Position numbers and translations under genes: made by a program
Notes under the pieces: model-generated
The model's database searches: none
Seen by the model: only the letters and a program-made list of their open reading frames with translations
Told to the model about the DNA's origin: nothing
NCBI GenBank assembly: GCA_003149835.1
Contig: QAMX01000117.1
Coordinates: 1-18,053 of the forward strand
From: Clostridiales bacterium
Lineage (GTDB): Bacteria; Bacillota; Clostridia; Oscillospirales; QAMX01
Length of the DNA stretch: 18,053 nucleotides
Direction: 5' to 3'
Shown: in pieces, positions 1 through 7,338 of the stretch
How positions within the stretch are numbered: position 1 is the stretch's first letter
Layout: each line of letters opens with the position of its first letter

Positions 1-512
1 GGCGACAGCAGGTTTTTGACGATCTGGACGCTCTTCTGAAAGACAAAGCGCTCCTGCGCGGTGATAAACGAGGTGAAAACGCTGGCGATCAGCGTAAACG
101 CGAGGTTGATTGACAGCACGCGGATCAGCACCCGCGCTCTGGCGACCTCATCGGGCGTCAGCGTTTTTTTCAGCAGATCCACGTTTTCGGCGACCATCAG
201 CCCCGCTGCGAGCGCGACGGCGGCGATGACAATGAAGGTCAGCAAAAACAGCCCGTTCAGACGCTTGATATCGTCTTCCGTGCCGTGTTCGCGGAAACGC
301 GCGTAAAAGCGCATATATGAGGCTCCGAAGCCGAAATTGAGCAGGTTCAAGTACGCGGCGACGGACAGCACGAGCGTGTACAACCCGTATTCGTTCTGCC
401 CGAGCATGCGGATCATCACCGGCGTGAAGACCATCGACACCAGATAGCCGACGCCGAGAGACACATAGGTGAGCACGACGCCCGCGCGGAGCTGATTGAT
501 TTTACCGTTCAT
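1..512 (-). CDS. Oligosaccharide flippase (Wzx/MATE-like), 3' end cut by window
   Basis: This is the N-terminal part (170 codons) of a multi-pass membrane protein; the reading frame is open to the window edge. It begins MNGKINQLRAG, followed by a hydrophobic segment and a PVMIRMLGQNEYGLYTL stretch. That pattern (first helix, then a conserved G-x-x-E-Y-G-x-Y turn) is typical of polysaccharide-export flippases, which move lipid-linked sugar units across the cytoplasmic membrane. Further hydrophobic stretches follow at about residues 45-65 and 85-105. The ATG lies inside the end of the upstream pyruvyl-transferase gene (11-nt overlap), so the two are probably translationally coupled and part of one surface-polysaccharide operon. 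The family assignment is fairly safe; the substrate is unknown and the C-terminal half is not visible. Confidence 0.85.
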   Translation of the reverse strand, partial: MNGKINQLRAGVVLTYVSLGVGYLVSMVFTPVMIRMLGQNEYGLYTLVLSVAAYLNLLNFGFGASYMRFYARFREHGTEDDIKRLNGLFLLTFIVIAAVALAAGLMVAENVDLLKKTLTPDEVARARVLIRVLSINLAFTLIASVFTSFITAQERFVFQKSVQIVKNLLS

Positions 513-1659
513 AGAGCTTTTTGACCTCTTCCGCCGCGCCGTAAGCGCGTGCGACGTATTCCGGCATGAGCGTTTGCAGGTGCGCGCGGATCTCTTTTTC
601 CTGTTCGGTCAGCCATGTAAACGCCTCGGTCAGCTCCTCCTCGCGCGAAAGCGACTGCACCGGCAGCACATAGCGCTTATACGTTCCAAACAAATCCTTG
701 GCAATCCCCTTTGCCTTGACGGAATAGCCGACCACCAGCGTCGGGACGCAGGAGGAATAGGCGGCGATGGTCGCGTGTGTGCGCGCGCCGATAAAGAAAC
801 GGCAGCGGGCGATGACGCCTTTCAGTTCCTCGGCGCCCGCGTCCCCGATCAAAACGACGCGGCCGGTATCCGCAAACCGTTCGTACAAGGCGCGCAGCGG
901 CTTGCGGTCGTCGTTATAGGCCCAGACGACATGCGGAATCAGCGCCACCTGCATGTCCGACGTACGGAGGATATGCTCGATAAGCGCCTCAAAGTTTCGG
1001 AAGGCCGCCCCTTCCTTTGTCTCGCAGGACATAATCAGCGGGCTCAAATTCACCCCTACGGTATTTCCATCGTGAAATCCCTCCGGCAACAAAGCGCGCG
1101 CCGTTGCCAGCGTGAACGCGGGATCGGGAAACAGGCGGGTGTGTTTTTCAATACCCGCGGCCAACAGCGCCTCATAGGTCAGCGACTCGCGCGCGGTGAT
1201 CAGCGAATAGGATTGCAGATCGGCCAACAGCGCCCCGTCTTTCAGCGCGTCCGGCTCGATGGAGCAGGCCCAGAGCACGGTCTTGCCGCCCTGCGCGGCA
1301 ACCGCGCGGTTGACCGCCAGCAGCCATTGATAATCGTAACAATAGTTGTCGCCGCCGATGGACAGGCAGAGGCCGGAAGCGTTTTCCAGAAAACGCCGGT
1401 ATTCGTAGCGATAGCGCGCGTCCATCCCCCCGACATAGCTCCAAAGCTTATAGGCAATATGGCGCGGCGAATAGCGCCGCACGCGATCGCCGCATTTTTC
1501 TACCTTCATCAAGGCGTCCAGCCCGTAGGCCAGATCCTCCTCCGGCGACTGGGAGTAAAGCGTGACCCCGCCGCCGAGCATGTTGGCGCTCGTCCGCGCG
1601 ATGGCCTCGCAGCCGTGATTTTGACTGCCGCCGTGCGCGTAAAATGAAAACTTTTCCAT
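502..1659 (-). CDS. Polysaccharide pyruvyl transferase family protein
   Basis: This 385-residue protein has the features of the polysaccharide pyruvyl transferase family (CsaB/WcaK type), which adds ketal-linked pyruvate from PEP to sugars of cell-surface polymers. Visible marks are an early HGGSQNHGCEAIAR stretch, SIGGDNYCYDYQ near residue 100, a TARES motif near 157 and the C-terminal FIGARTHATIAAYSSCVP block near 290-305, the usual signature of the nucleotide-sugar/PEP fold. A strong ribosome site (AGGGGAAGGG) precedes the ATG. Its stop overlaps the start of the downstream flippase, supporting a shared surface-polysaccharide role. The acceptor sugar cannot be inferred. Some proteins of this family may not be true pyruvyl transferases, so the family name is firmer than the reaction. 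Confidence 0.88.
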   Translation of the reverse strand: MEKFSFYAHGGSQNHGCEAIARTSANMLGGGVTLYSQSPEEDLAYGLDALMKVEKCGDRVRRYSPRHIAYKLWSYVGGMDARYRYEYRRFLENASGLCLSIGGDNYCYDYQWLLAVNRAVAAQGGKTVLWACSIEPDALKDGALLADLQSYSLITARESLTYEALLAAGIEKHTRLFPDPAFTLATARALLPEGFHDGNTVGVNLSPLIMSCETKEGAAFRNFEALIEHILRTSDMQVALIPHVVWAYNDDRKPLRALYERFADTGRVVLIGDAGAEELKGVIARCRFFIGARTHATIAAYSSCVPTLVVGYSVKAKGIAKDLFGTYKRYVLPVQSLSREEELTEAFTWLTEQEKEIRAHLQTLMPEYVARAYGAAEEVKKLYER

Positions 1660-1748
1660 AAATCCCTTCCCCTAATCCGCCCGATTGCTTTTCGCTGCCG
1701 CGGCGGTTTGCCTGCGCCGTTTAAAGCAGCCGAAATCAAAGTACCCTT

Positions 1749-1828
1749 GCCTGTTTCTCGCTGCGCGCCGTCTGTTGGCGCCGCCTCGCCCGGCTTTCAG
1801 CCGGTTGCAGCCCGCTCGTGAAACAGGC
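1749..1828. repeat. 80-bp imperfect inverted repeat in intergenic gap
   Basis: In the 232-bp gap between the kinase gene and the pyruvyl transferase gene, GCCTGTTTC (1749-1757) is mirrored by GAAACAGGC (1820-1828). The arms extend to 11 of 12 matches. A nested hairpin, CCGGCT-TTC-AGCCGG, lies inside at about 1789-1803. There is no T-run on either side, so it is not a standard terminator. It could be an mRNA processing or stability structure, or a remnant of a small mobile element. Apart from a weak 24-codon reading frame on the minus strand, I see no gene in this gap. Confidence 0.5.
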
Positions 1829-1891
1829 GCTTATGCCCTGACCGGTCAATCCGGCTGGATGTCGGTTTCATACTTGTTCCTCAAAGAACCG

Positions 1892-2845
1892 TCATAATTC
1901 TGCTGCTAACTCCAAGACGATTTTTCTTGTCTGATCGCCGTTTTCCGTGTCGTTATATTCCACAAAGTATACATAAGTATCTATCAGACGATATAAGAGC
2001 CTGTAAATTTTCTGACGCAACGCGGCTCTGGGATGGCCGAGGTCCACCTCCCCATAGCCGGCGAAGAAAGCGTCGCTGTTCATCCATCCCCCTGCAAATT
2101 CGTAGGCGGCATCGCCGAATAAGCCTCTGTCCGCATCAATCACAGCGGCGACTCGCCGATGACTCGGAGAGATTAGCACATTTCCCTCCCATAAGTCCGC
2201 ATGAACCAGCTGCGCTTTTTGTATGTCGTTTAGTACCTCGCCATACACAACCGGGATTTGCTCTATTTTGTCCAAAATCCCGCCATCAAATAGACGATAT
2301 GGTTTTAAACGCTCGACCGTCTGAGAAAATTCCGACCGCAAATATCTCCCCCAGCTCTCATATCCTCTTCCGGTCATGACGTCGGAAACTCTGCCGAATT
2401 GTCGCCCTTCTATGGCATGGAAATTGGCTGTAATACTTCCGAGTTCAAAGTAAAGCTTTTGTTTTTCTCTTGTTGAAATCTTCTCAGAGTTCAGACAGAC
2501 GCTGTCTATGTACTCCGTAATCATATAATCTCGATCGATCCGTTTTTGATCCGTCACACAGGCCACGACTTTTGGGACCGGTACGTTTTTACCGGCGCAC
2601 AGCTGATAAAACCATTTTTCCGAAGTCATCAAAGCGGTTTCAAACGGCAACAGCAGATGGCGGTTGACGGGACCTACCCTAAGAACATAGCGCTTTTCGC
2701 CGGTGAGCGTAACAGAGTAAGTCGTATTGAACATTCCGCCTTCCAATAAGCTGTATCCGGATCCGGCTTCTTGAAAATGAAAAAACAGTATTTCCTCGAT
2801 TTGATCCTTGGACAATTCCCGAAATAAACGGGATTCACCGTTCAT
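1892..2845 (-). CDS. APH-family small-molecule kinase (aminoglycoside phosphotransferase fold)
   Basis: A 317-residue kinase of the APH/choline-kinase fold. The N-lobe is visible as a glycine loop region (EGGMFNTTYSV) followed by YVLRVGP with a beta-strand pattern. The catalytic loop reads VHADLWEGNVL, giving the H-x-D-x4-N motif at about H215, D217 and N222. The metal-binding strand is VIDADRG (D237/D239). The start at 2845 is chosen because AGGAGG lies seven to eight bases upstream; the frame stays open 20 codons further up to a TTG without a good ribosome site. Codon use is visibly AT-richer than in every neighbour, and the gene sits alone between obgE and a polysaccharide operon, which suggests horizontal acquisition. 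The substrate is unknown. Family membership alone does not establish antibiotic resistance; metabolic kinases share this motif. Confidence 0.85.
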   Translation of the reverse strand: MNGESRLFRELSKDQIEEILFFHFQEAGSGYSLLEGGMFNTTYSVTLTGEKRYVLRVGPVNRHLLLPFETALMTSEKWFYQLCAGKNVPVPKVVACVTDQKRIDRDYMITEYIDSVCLNSEKISTREKQKLYFELGSITANFHAIEGRQFGRVSDVMTGRGYESWGRYLRSEFSQTVERLKPYRLFDGGILDKIEQIPVVYGEVLNDIQKAQLVHADLWEGNVLISPSHRRVAAVIDADRGLFGDAAYEFAGGWMNSDAFFAGYGEVDLGHPRAALRQKIYRLLYRLIDTYVYFVEYNDTENGDQTRKIVLELAAEL

Positions 2846-3015
2846 GGCTTCCTCCTGTCGTGTCAAGCGGCGCTCCGTTGCATGCGCGCTTCCATCCTCA
2901 TCCAAGCCCAGCGCGTACAGGCGAGCGGTCCATCACCCCATCGCCGATACGAGAGCGGTCGATTCTTATGCGGCGCCGTGCTGCAAAACCGTAACCCTCG
3001 GAACGGTCTATCCCC

Positions 3016-4287
3016 TCAGCGCACGTATTCAAATTCAAAATTGTTGATCGAGACCGTGTCGCCCTCCTGAATGCCCATCGCTTCCAAGCGGTCAAAAACG
3101 CCGTTTGTCCGCAGCACGCGCTGCATGAAGTTGAGCGATTCATAGTCGTCAGGGTTGACCATAGCGATCGCGGCGAGCAGCTTTTTGCCGGCGACGACAT
3201 AAGCGCCGTCCTCGCGCCGCGCAATGGTAAAGGTCTCCTCCTCCGTTTTCTCCTCCTGTACCACAGGATCCGGCTCATAAACGCGGATCGGCGGGAGCTT
3301 TTGGAGCATTTCCGCCGCATGGTTGATCAGCTCGCGCACCCCCTGCGTCGTCGCGGCCGAGAGTCTGAAAACGGGCATTCCATACGATTCACAGTGCTGT
3401 GCAAAGCGCTCGTATACCGCCTCGTCCTCGATCAGGTCGGCCTTGTTGGCGGCGACAATCTGCGGCCGCGAGGCGAGCTCCTCGGAATACAAAAACAGCT
3501 CTGAATTGATCTGCTCAAAATCCTCGACGGGATCCCGGCCCTCGCTGCCCGCCACGTCGACCACATGAATCAGCAGACGGCAGCGCTCCACATGGCGCAG
3601 AAAATCGATGCCGAGCCCCGCGCCGTCCGAAGCGCCCTCGATCAGCCCTGGGATATCGGCGACGGCGAACGACGTATGGTCGCCGACCGAAACGATGCCG
3701 AGATTTGGCACCAGCGTCGTAAAATGATAGTTGGCGATTTTCGGGCGGGCAGCGCTGATGATGCTGAGCAGCGTCGATTTACCGACGTTTGGAAAGCCGA
3801 TCAGGCCCACGTCGGCGAGCAGCTTTAATTCCAAAACGATCTGCCGCTCCTCGCCGTCCAGCCCCGATTTGGCAAATCTCGGCGTCTGCCTCGTCGGCGT
3901 GGCGAAATGCGCGTTGCCCCACCCGCCGCGGCCGCCCTTGGCGACCGTAAACGTTTCCGTTTCGCTCATGTCGGCGAGCAGCGCTCCGCTCGCCTTGTCG
4001 CGCACGAGCGTTCCGCGCGGAACGCGGATTTTTAACGCCTTGCCGCCTTTTCCGAAGCAGCGCGCGCCGCGGCCGTCCTCGCCGTTGGGCGCGACGTATT
4101 TCTTTTTGTACTTAAAGTCCATCAGCGTGGACATATTGTCGTCCACTTCCAGAATGACGTCGCCGCCGTCGCCGCCGTCGCCGCCGTCGGGGCCGCCGGC
4201 CGGAACATACTTTTCGCGGTGAAACGCGACCGCGCCGTTGCCGCCGCGGCCGGCTCTGACTAAAATCTCCGCCACATCTACAAACAT
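3016..4287 (-). CDS. obgE: GTPase Obg
   Basis: Obg is an essential GTPase of late 50S ribosome assembly, also linked to stress and, in Bacillus, to sporulation signalling. The 423-residue protein has all three domains. The glycine-rich Obg fold (about 1-158) includes the GGPDGGDGGDGGD run and GGRGGWGNAHFATPTRQ. The G domain has the P-loop GFPNVGKST, switch DIPGLIEGA, ANKADL and an SAA G5. The C-terminal OCT domain is about 355-423 (TIARREDGAYVV to INNFEFEYVR). The ATG at 4287 is preferred over an in-frame TTG six bases upstream because GAGAAAGAGG is then correctly spaced. It follows rpmA in the classical ribosomal operon, but a terminator-like hairpin lies directly upstream. Confidence 0.97.
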   Translation of the reverse strand: MFVDVAEILVRAGRGGNGAVAFHREKYVPAGGPDGGDGGDGGDVILEVDDNMSTLMDFKYKKKYVAPNGEDGRGARCFGKGGKALKIRVPRGTLVRDKASGALLADMSETETFTVAKGGRGGWGNAHFATPTRQTPRFAKSGLDGEERQIVLELKLLADVGLIGFPNVGKSTLLSIISAARPKIANYHFTTLVPNLGIVSVGDHTSFAVADIPGLIEGASDGAGLGIDFLRHVERCRLLIHVVDVAGSEGRDPVEDFEQINSELFLYSEELASRPQIVAANKADLIEDEAVYERFAQHCESYGMPVFRLSAATTQGVRELINHAAEMLQKLPPIRVYEPDPVVQEEKTEEETFTIARREDGAYVVAGKKLLAAIAMVNPDDYESLNFMQRVLRTNGVFDRLEAMGIQEGDTVSINNFEFEYVR

Positions 4288-4316
4288 CTGCAACGCCCTC
4301 TTTCTCCATCAGACCT

Positions 4317-4388
4317 AAAAAAACAGAACACCGACACACGGGCGGGCGACAGAGCAAAACGCCATATCGCCCGACCCGGCGTCGGTGC
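4317..4388 (-). terminator. Rho-independent terminator or attenuator between rpmA and obgE
   Basis: Read on the minus strand, arms CACCGAC and GTCGGTG enclose a second stem (GGG-t-CGGGCGA with TCGCCCG-CCC). Seven T residues (4317-4323) follow. The T-run ends only a few bases before the obgE ribosome site, leaving no room for a promoter after it. obgE must therefore be reached by read-through or from a start immediately upstream. A weak TTCACA-N19-TATGAA (4392-4422) is the only candidate. Confidence 0.75.
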
Positions 4389-4476
4389 TTTTTCATACCG
4401 TATAAAAATGAAGCCGTGTGAAAGCCGCGTCCGTCATCTGACTGTGCGCAGATGCGCGGCGCGCCTAAAAAAAGTC

Positions 4477-4758
4477 TTACTCAGCCGGATAGACCGAAAC
4501 CTTCTTGCGGTCTCTGCCGACGCGCTCGAATTTGACCTGACCGTCCGCCGTGGCAAACAGCGTATCGTCGCCGCCGATGCCGACGTTCGTACCCGGGTGA
4601 ATTTTGGTGCCGCGCTGACGAACCAGCACGTTGCCGGCGACGACATACTGGCCGTCCGCCTTCTTGGTGCCGAGCCGCTTGGATTCGCTGTCACGGCCGT
4701 TCTTCGTTGAACCGACACCTTTTTTATGTGCAAAATACTGAATATTTATTCTAAGCAT
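4477..4758 (-). CDS. rpmA: 50S ribosomal protein L27 (with cleavable N-terminal extension)
   Basis: Ribosomal protein L27, 93 residues, sits near the peptidyl-transferase centre of the 50S subunit. The sequence [21 protein letters not shown] is the L27 hallmark. The N-terminus reads [14 protein letters not shown], the Firmicutes-type extension that in Staphylococcus aureus is removed by the protease Prp after the aromatic pair, exposing the functional N-terminus. The start at 4758 is chosen because homologues begin with this MLR/MLK sequence; an in-frame start further up lies inside prp. The ATG overlaps the end of prp by 8 nt, so translation is coupled. It lies in the rplU-prp-rpmA-obgE operon, followed by a strong hairpin. 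Confidence 0.97.
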   Translation of the reverse strand: MLRINIQYFAHKKGVGSTKNGRDSESKRLGTKKADGQYVVAGNVLVRQRGTKIHPGTNVGIGGDDTLFATADGQVKFERVGRDRKKVSVYPAE

Positions 4759-5122
4759 TCGTTTTTCCTCCGTTTTGTTCCGTGTTGCGCCGTTCAGAAA
4801 CGCTGATCTGAACATAGGCGCCGTACTGCTTCATATTTTCGGAGAGCCACAGATACGCGGCTCTCATCGCGCTGTCGCAGAGCATCCGCTGCTGTTCCGA
4901 TATGTCCGCAGGCAAAACAAAGCTGAGCGCCGCGCCCCGCTTCGCGCAGGCGACCTGAGCGCCGGCCTTTGCCACGTCGTTTACCGCGCATTCCACGATG
5001 CCGAACGCCGCCGTCACCGCCGCGCAGACGATGTCTGCGCCCGCTTCCGCGTAGCCGCTGTGTCCTTCGGCGCGCATCCCTGTGAAGCTGCCGCGGTCGG
5101 TCGTAAACACAACCTTCGTCAT
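4751..5122 (-). CDS. prp: Ribosomal-processing cysteine protease Prp
   Basis: A 123-residue protein of the YsxB/Prp family, always found between rplU and rpmA in Firmicutes. Prp cleaves the N-terminal extension of L27. The active-site signature is visible: [17 protein letters not shown], with histidine at residue 21 and cysteine at 33, matching the His/Cys dyad of the S. aureus enzyme (H22/C34). Length is near the family's usual size. The gene follows rplU by 19 bases and overlaps the rpmA start by 8. The ribosome site (GATGAGG) is modest, so coupling to rplU translation may help. Function is inferred from family and position; confidence is high because the substrate with the expected cleavage sequence is the very next gene. 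Confidence 0.95.
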   Translation of the reverse strand: MTKVVFTTDRGSFTGMRAEGHSGYAEAGADIVCAAVTAAFGIVECAVNDVAKAGAQVACAKRGAALSFVLPADISEQQRMLCDSAMRAAYLWLSENMKQYGAYVQISVSERRNTEQNGGKTNA

Positions 5123-5141
5123 ATCGGCCTCATCAAACCCG

Positions 5142-5453
5142 TCAGCGGGCGATTTTCTTGATCTGAACCTTCGTATAGGGCTGTCTGTGACCCTGACGGC
5201 GCCTGTAATTTTTCTTGGCGTTGTATTTGAACACGCGAATCTTCTTCGCTTTGGCGTTTTTCAGGACTTCCGCTTCGACAACCGCGCCCTCGACATAGGG
5301 CTTGCCGATGATGGATTCGTCGTTGTCGGACAGAAACACGACCTTGTCAAAACGGACGGTTTCACCGGGTTCGACGCCGAGCTTTTCCATAAAAAGAACG
5401 TCGCCGTCCTGAACTTTGTACTGCCTTCCGCAGGCTTCGATCACTGCATACAT
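5142..5453 (-). CDS. rplU: 50S ribosomal protein L21
   Basis: Ribosomal protein L21, 103 residues, binds 23S rRNA in the large subunit. It starts [18 protein letters not shown], the usual L21 opening (IxxGGKQYxVxxGD), and ends with the basic [24 protein letters not shown] tail. AAAGGAG lies about eight bases before the ATG. It is the first gene of rplU-prp-rpmA-obgE, behind a strong promoter and a structured leader of about 105 nt. The leader probably lets L21 regulate its own operon. Confidence 0.97.
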   Translation of the reverse strand: MYAVIEACGRQYKVQDGDVLFMEKLGVEPGETVRFDKVVFLSDNDESIIGKPYVEGAVVEAEVLKNAKAKKIRVFKYNAKKNYRRRQGHRQPYTKVQIKKIAR

Positions 5454-5558
5454 GAAATCAATTCTCCTTTATTCCTCGTCTTCTGGCTGTTACACCCGAC
5501 TCCCGCTTGTCTCGGTGTCGTGTCCGAAGGCACAAACTTAAAACCGCAACAAAACGGC
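5454..5558 (-). promoter_or_regulatory. Probable ribosomal protein L21 leader
   Basis: About 105 nt separate the predicted transcription start from the rplU ATG. On the minus strand this leader contains a UUCG-loop hairpin (GUGCC-UUCG-GACAC with one mismatch) followed by a longer imperfect stem (ACACC-GA paired with UC-GGGUGU). The rplU ribosome site comes last. Firmicutes rplU genes commonly carry an autoregulatory L21 leader at this place. I assign it by position and fold, not by a covariance model. Confidence 0.55.
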
Positions 5559-5564
5559 TCTATT

Positions 5565-5594
5565 ATTTTACCAGAAATCAGCCCCGTCTGTCAA
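5565..5594 (-). promoter_or_regulatory. Sigma-A promoter of the rplU operon
   Basis: On the minus strand a perfect TTGACA (5589-5594) is followed by an 18-bp spacer and TAAAAT (5565-5570). A TGG just upstream of the -10 makes it an extended -10. Predicted start is near 5558. Its strength fits a ribosomal operon. Confidence 0.85.
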
Positions 5595-5740
5595 GGGGTC
5601 AAGCTAAAAAAACAGAGGATTTTTGAATTTTTCCCAGCCGCACGCCGCTAAAACCCATATTTTTCTGCTGCCCGGCAAGACCGCCGGCAGACAAACGCCG
5701 CGGCGGACGGACGGAGACGCCGGCTCCCGTCCCACAGGAT

Positions 5741-5765
5741 AAAAGCCTTCGCAAGCCCGAAAGCC
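5741..5765 (-). terminator. Possible terminator after the lipoprotein gene
   Basis: On the minus strand GGCTTTCG-GGCTTG-CGAAGGCT (two G-T pairs) is followed by TTTTAT, about 46 bases after the lipoprotein stop. The T-run is short. Two further GC-rich hairpins (about 5673-5696 and 5709-5734) lie between it and the rplU promoter but lack T-runs. Nothing coding was seen in 5601-5810. Confidence 0.4.
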
Positions 5766-5810
5766 TCCTGCCTTTCAGCCGTCCGCCCGGAAGAACAGCC
5801 CCGCTCTCAT

Positions 5811-7079
5811 TCAGCGGCCGGTTCCGATTCCGGCACAGTGCCAGACGCCGTCGCCCAGCTTTTCCAGATCAAAATACCGGAACGCACACAGCCATCCCTC
5901 ATACTTCCCCGTCCCCGGCACGCTGTTGCCCGCCCAGAGCGAGGTATGCTCATAGTCCTCCGGGCGGACCGCAAACTCATACCAGCCGCTGATCAGCCTC
6001 CCGTCCTCGCTGACTGAACTGACCTGCCAATCGATCGCCTCATAGTCGGTCGCGGTATACGCGCCTCCGGGCGTACCGTTCAGCAGCAGCTCGCCGTAGA
6101 CCTCCGACACAAACCGCTCCGCCACCTGTTCGCCGGAACCGTCGCACGCAAAGAAAGCGCGGGTAGCCGCAATCCTCTCTCTGTCATATTCAAAGCGCAG
6201 CGATTCGGTCAGCGCGCCGGCGAGATCCGGCGTCGGTTCCTGCCCGTCGTTCCTCGTCAGCGCATACCAGGTGTCGCCCTCCGGCGTACAGTGCAGTACC
6301 GTGTCGGCACCCTCGAAGAATACGAACCGGATTGAGTCGTCTGCGGCCGCCATTGTGACATGATAGCCGGCGGTCTCATACAGCGCCGCGTCGGCTGTGG
6401 TCGGCTGCCAGAGATAACCGCTCATCCATGTAATATACGCATCGCGGTAGTGTTCTTCCTCAAAAGGAATCGCCTCATATTCGCCTTTTCCGCGGATCGA
6501 TAAGCGGATGTCGATCCGGCAGCCGACGTCGTAGAGGTCGCAGACCGCGTCCCGGATATACAGTCCGAACGGCCGGCACGCCTCGTACAGCGCCGTTTCG
6601 CCGATGCGCCAGCTCCTGTCGCCATGCGTCAGCAGCAGCTGCTTCGCCTCGTCGTCGGCTCGAAACAGGAAAACTTCGCCGCTTCCGTTCTGCCAGCGAA
6701 TCATCTGCACGATGCAGCCGCGCGGCTTGTCAGACCGATGCGTTTTGAGATCGATTTCGGCAAAGTCCGCTTTGCCGAGGCGGTTCAGAACCGCAAAGAA
6801 CGGCGCGCTCTGCTCCGGCGTCACGGCGCGGCCGGCGATTTCGGCGTCTACGTCCTCGGGCTGCACAGACTGCGCCCATTCCCATGGCAGAAACGCCGGC
6901 GTTTCTGCCTGCGGCGCGGCGGTCGTTTGGCTCTGCGGCAGAGCGGATGTGCCTGTGCCGGTTTCGTCCCGCTGCTCCGGGCCGGCGCAGGCCGCCGCGG
7001 CGAGCGCCGTCGCCAATAGCACAGCCAGCAGCATCGCTGCTCTGCCCGTCGCTTTTTTCTTCCGTCTGTGAACTGTCAT
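5811..7079 (-). CDS. Putative lipoprotein of unknown function
   Basis: A 422-residue secreted lipoprotein that I do not recognise. The N-terminus has a basic n-region (MTVHRRKKK), a hydrophobic core (MLLAVLLATALAAAA) and a cysteine followed by AGPEQ, i.e. a lipobox-like site. A Thr/Gln/Pro-rich linker follows, typical of a tether leaving the membrane. The rest is acidic and aromatic, with no catalytic motif I can name; there are two related-looking segments, both dealing with aromatic/acidic clusters, but I cannot claim a repeat. The start at 7079 is chosen because GGGGGAG lies seven bases upstream; an in-frame ATG at 7106 is poorer, and the longest frame runs through the promoter. It has its own promoter and is bounded by terminators, so it is monocistronic. 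Confidence 0.8.
   Translation of the reverse strand: MTVHRRKKKATGRAAMLLAVLLATALAAAACAGPEQRDETGTGTSALPQSQTTAAPQAETPAFLPWEWAQSVQPEDVDAEIAGRAVTPEQSAPFFAVLNRLGKADFAEIDLKTHRSDKPRGCIVQMIRWQNGSGEVFLFRADDEAKQLLLTHGDRSWRIGETALYEACRPFGLYIRDAVCDLYDVGCRIDIRLSIRGKGEYEAIPFEEEHYRDAYITWMSGYLWQPTTADAALYETAGYHVTMAAADDSIRFVFFEGADTVLHCTPEGDTWYALTRNDGQEPTPDLAGALTESLRFEYDRERIAATRAFFACDGSGEQVAERFVSEVYGELLLNGTPGGAYTATDYEAIDWQVSSVSEDGRLISGWYEFAVRPEDYEHTSLWAGNSVPGTGKYEGWLCAFRYFDLEKLGDGVWHCAGIGTGR
6886..6909. repeat. Perfect 24-bp palindrome inside the lipoprotein gene
   Basis: GGCAGAAACGCC is followed at once by its exact reverse complement, with no spacer. It encodes the linker residues AETPAFLP, shortly after the signal peptide. 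It may act as a protein-binding site, an RNA hairpin or nothing; the sequence alone does not say. Confidence 0.7.
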
Positions 7080-7205
7080 CCTGATGCTCCCCCTTTGCTT
7101 TTTCATCCTTTTTCTGCGCTCCAACTGTCCGACCGGTCGTAAAAAGGCGGATACAAAACCCAAATCAGCGCAATCAGAGCCATAGAAACCGCTTTTAACG
7201 GTTCT

Positions 7206-7234
7206 ATTATACATGCGCTTTATCCAATTGTAAA
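7206..7234 (-). promoter_or_regulatory. Sigma-A promoter of the lipoprotein gene
   Basis: On the minus strand TTTACA (7229-7234), a 17-bp spacer and a perfect TATAAT (7206-7211), in very AT-rich DNA. Predicted start near 7199 gives a leader of about 120 nt. The leader opens with a short hairpin (GAACCG...CGGTTTC, 7185-7204). Confidence 0.8.
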
Positions 7235-7287
7235 TATATATTCGCTCAAAATAAAATATTTTTTTATAATCCGCGCTCATCCGCGGC

Positions 7288-7321
7288 AAAAAAAGCGGCG
7301 GCTCTGTCGGAGAGCCGCCGC
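7288..7321 (-). terminator. Rho-independent terminator after folD
   Basis: On the minus strand an 11-bp perfect stem, GCGGCGGCTCT with AGAGCCGCCGC around a 5-nt loop, is followed by seven T residues. It begins 17 bases after the folD stop and closes the lgt-folD unit. Confidence 0.95.
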
Positions 7322-7338
7322 CCAATCAGCGATTTTCT

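Noticed and set aside
496..1647. 383-codon open frame on the plus strand opposite the pyruvyl transferase gene
   Set aside because: It mirrors the minus-strand gene almost exactly, lacks a ribosome site and has no recognisable domain. Long antisense frames are expected in GC-rich coding DNA.
2846..2905. In-frame 20-codon extension upstream of the kinase ATG, starting at TTG
   Set aside because: There is no ribosome site for the TTG, while AGGAGG fits the ATG at 2845.
4008..4025. Perfect 18-bp palindrome (half site GCGTTCCGC) in obgE
   Set aside because: In GC-rich DNA a palindrome of this length is not very rare, and it lies in conserved coding sequence.
4147..4195. Tandem GCCGCCGTC repeats
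   Set aside because: They encode the conserved glycine-aspartate run of the Obg fold and need no other explanation.
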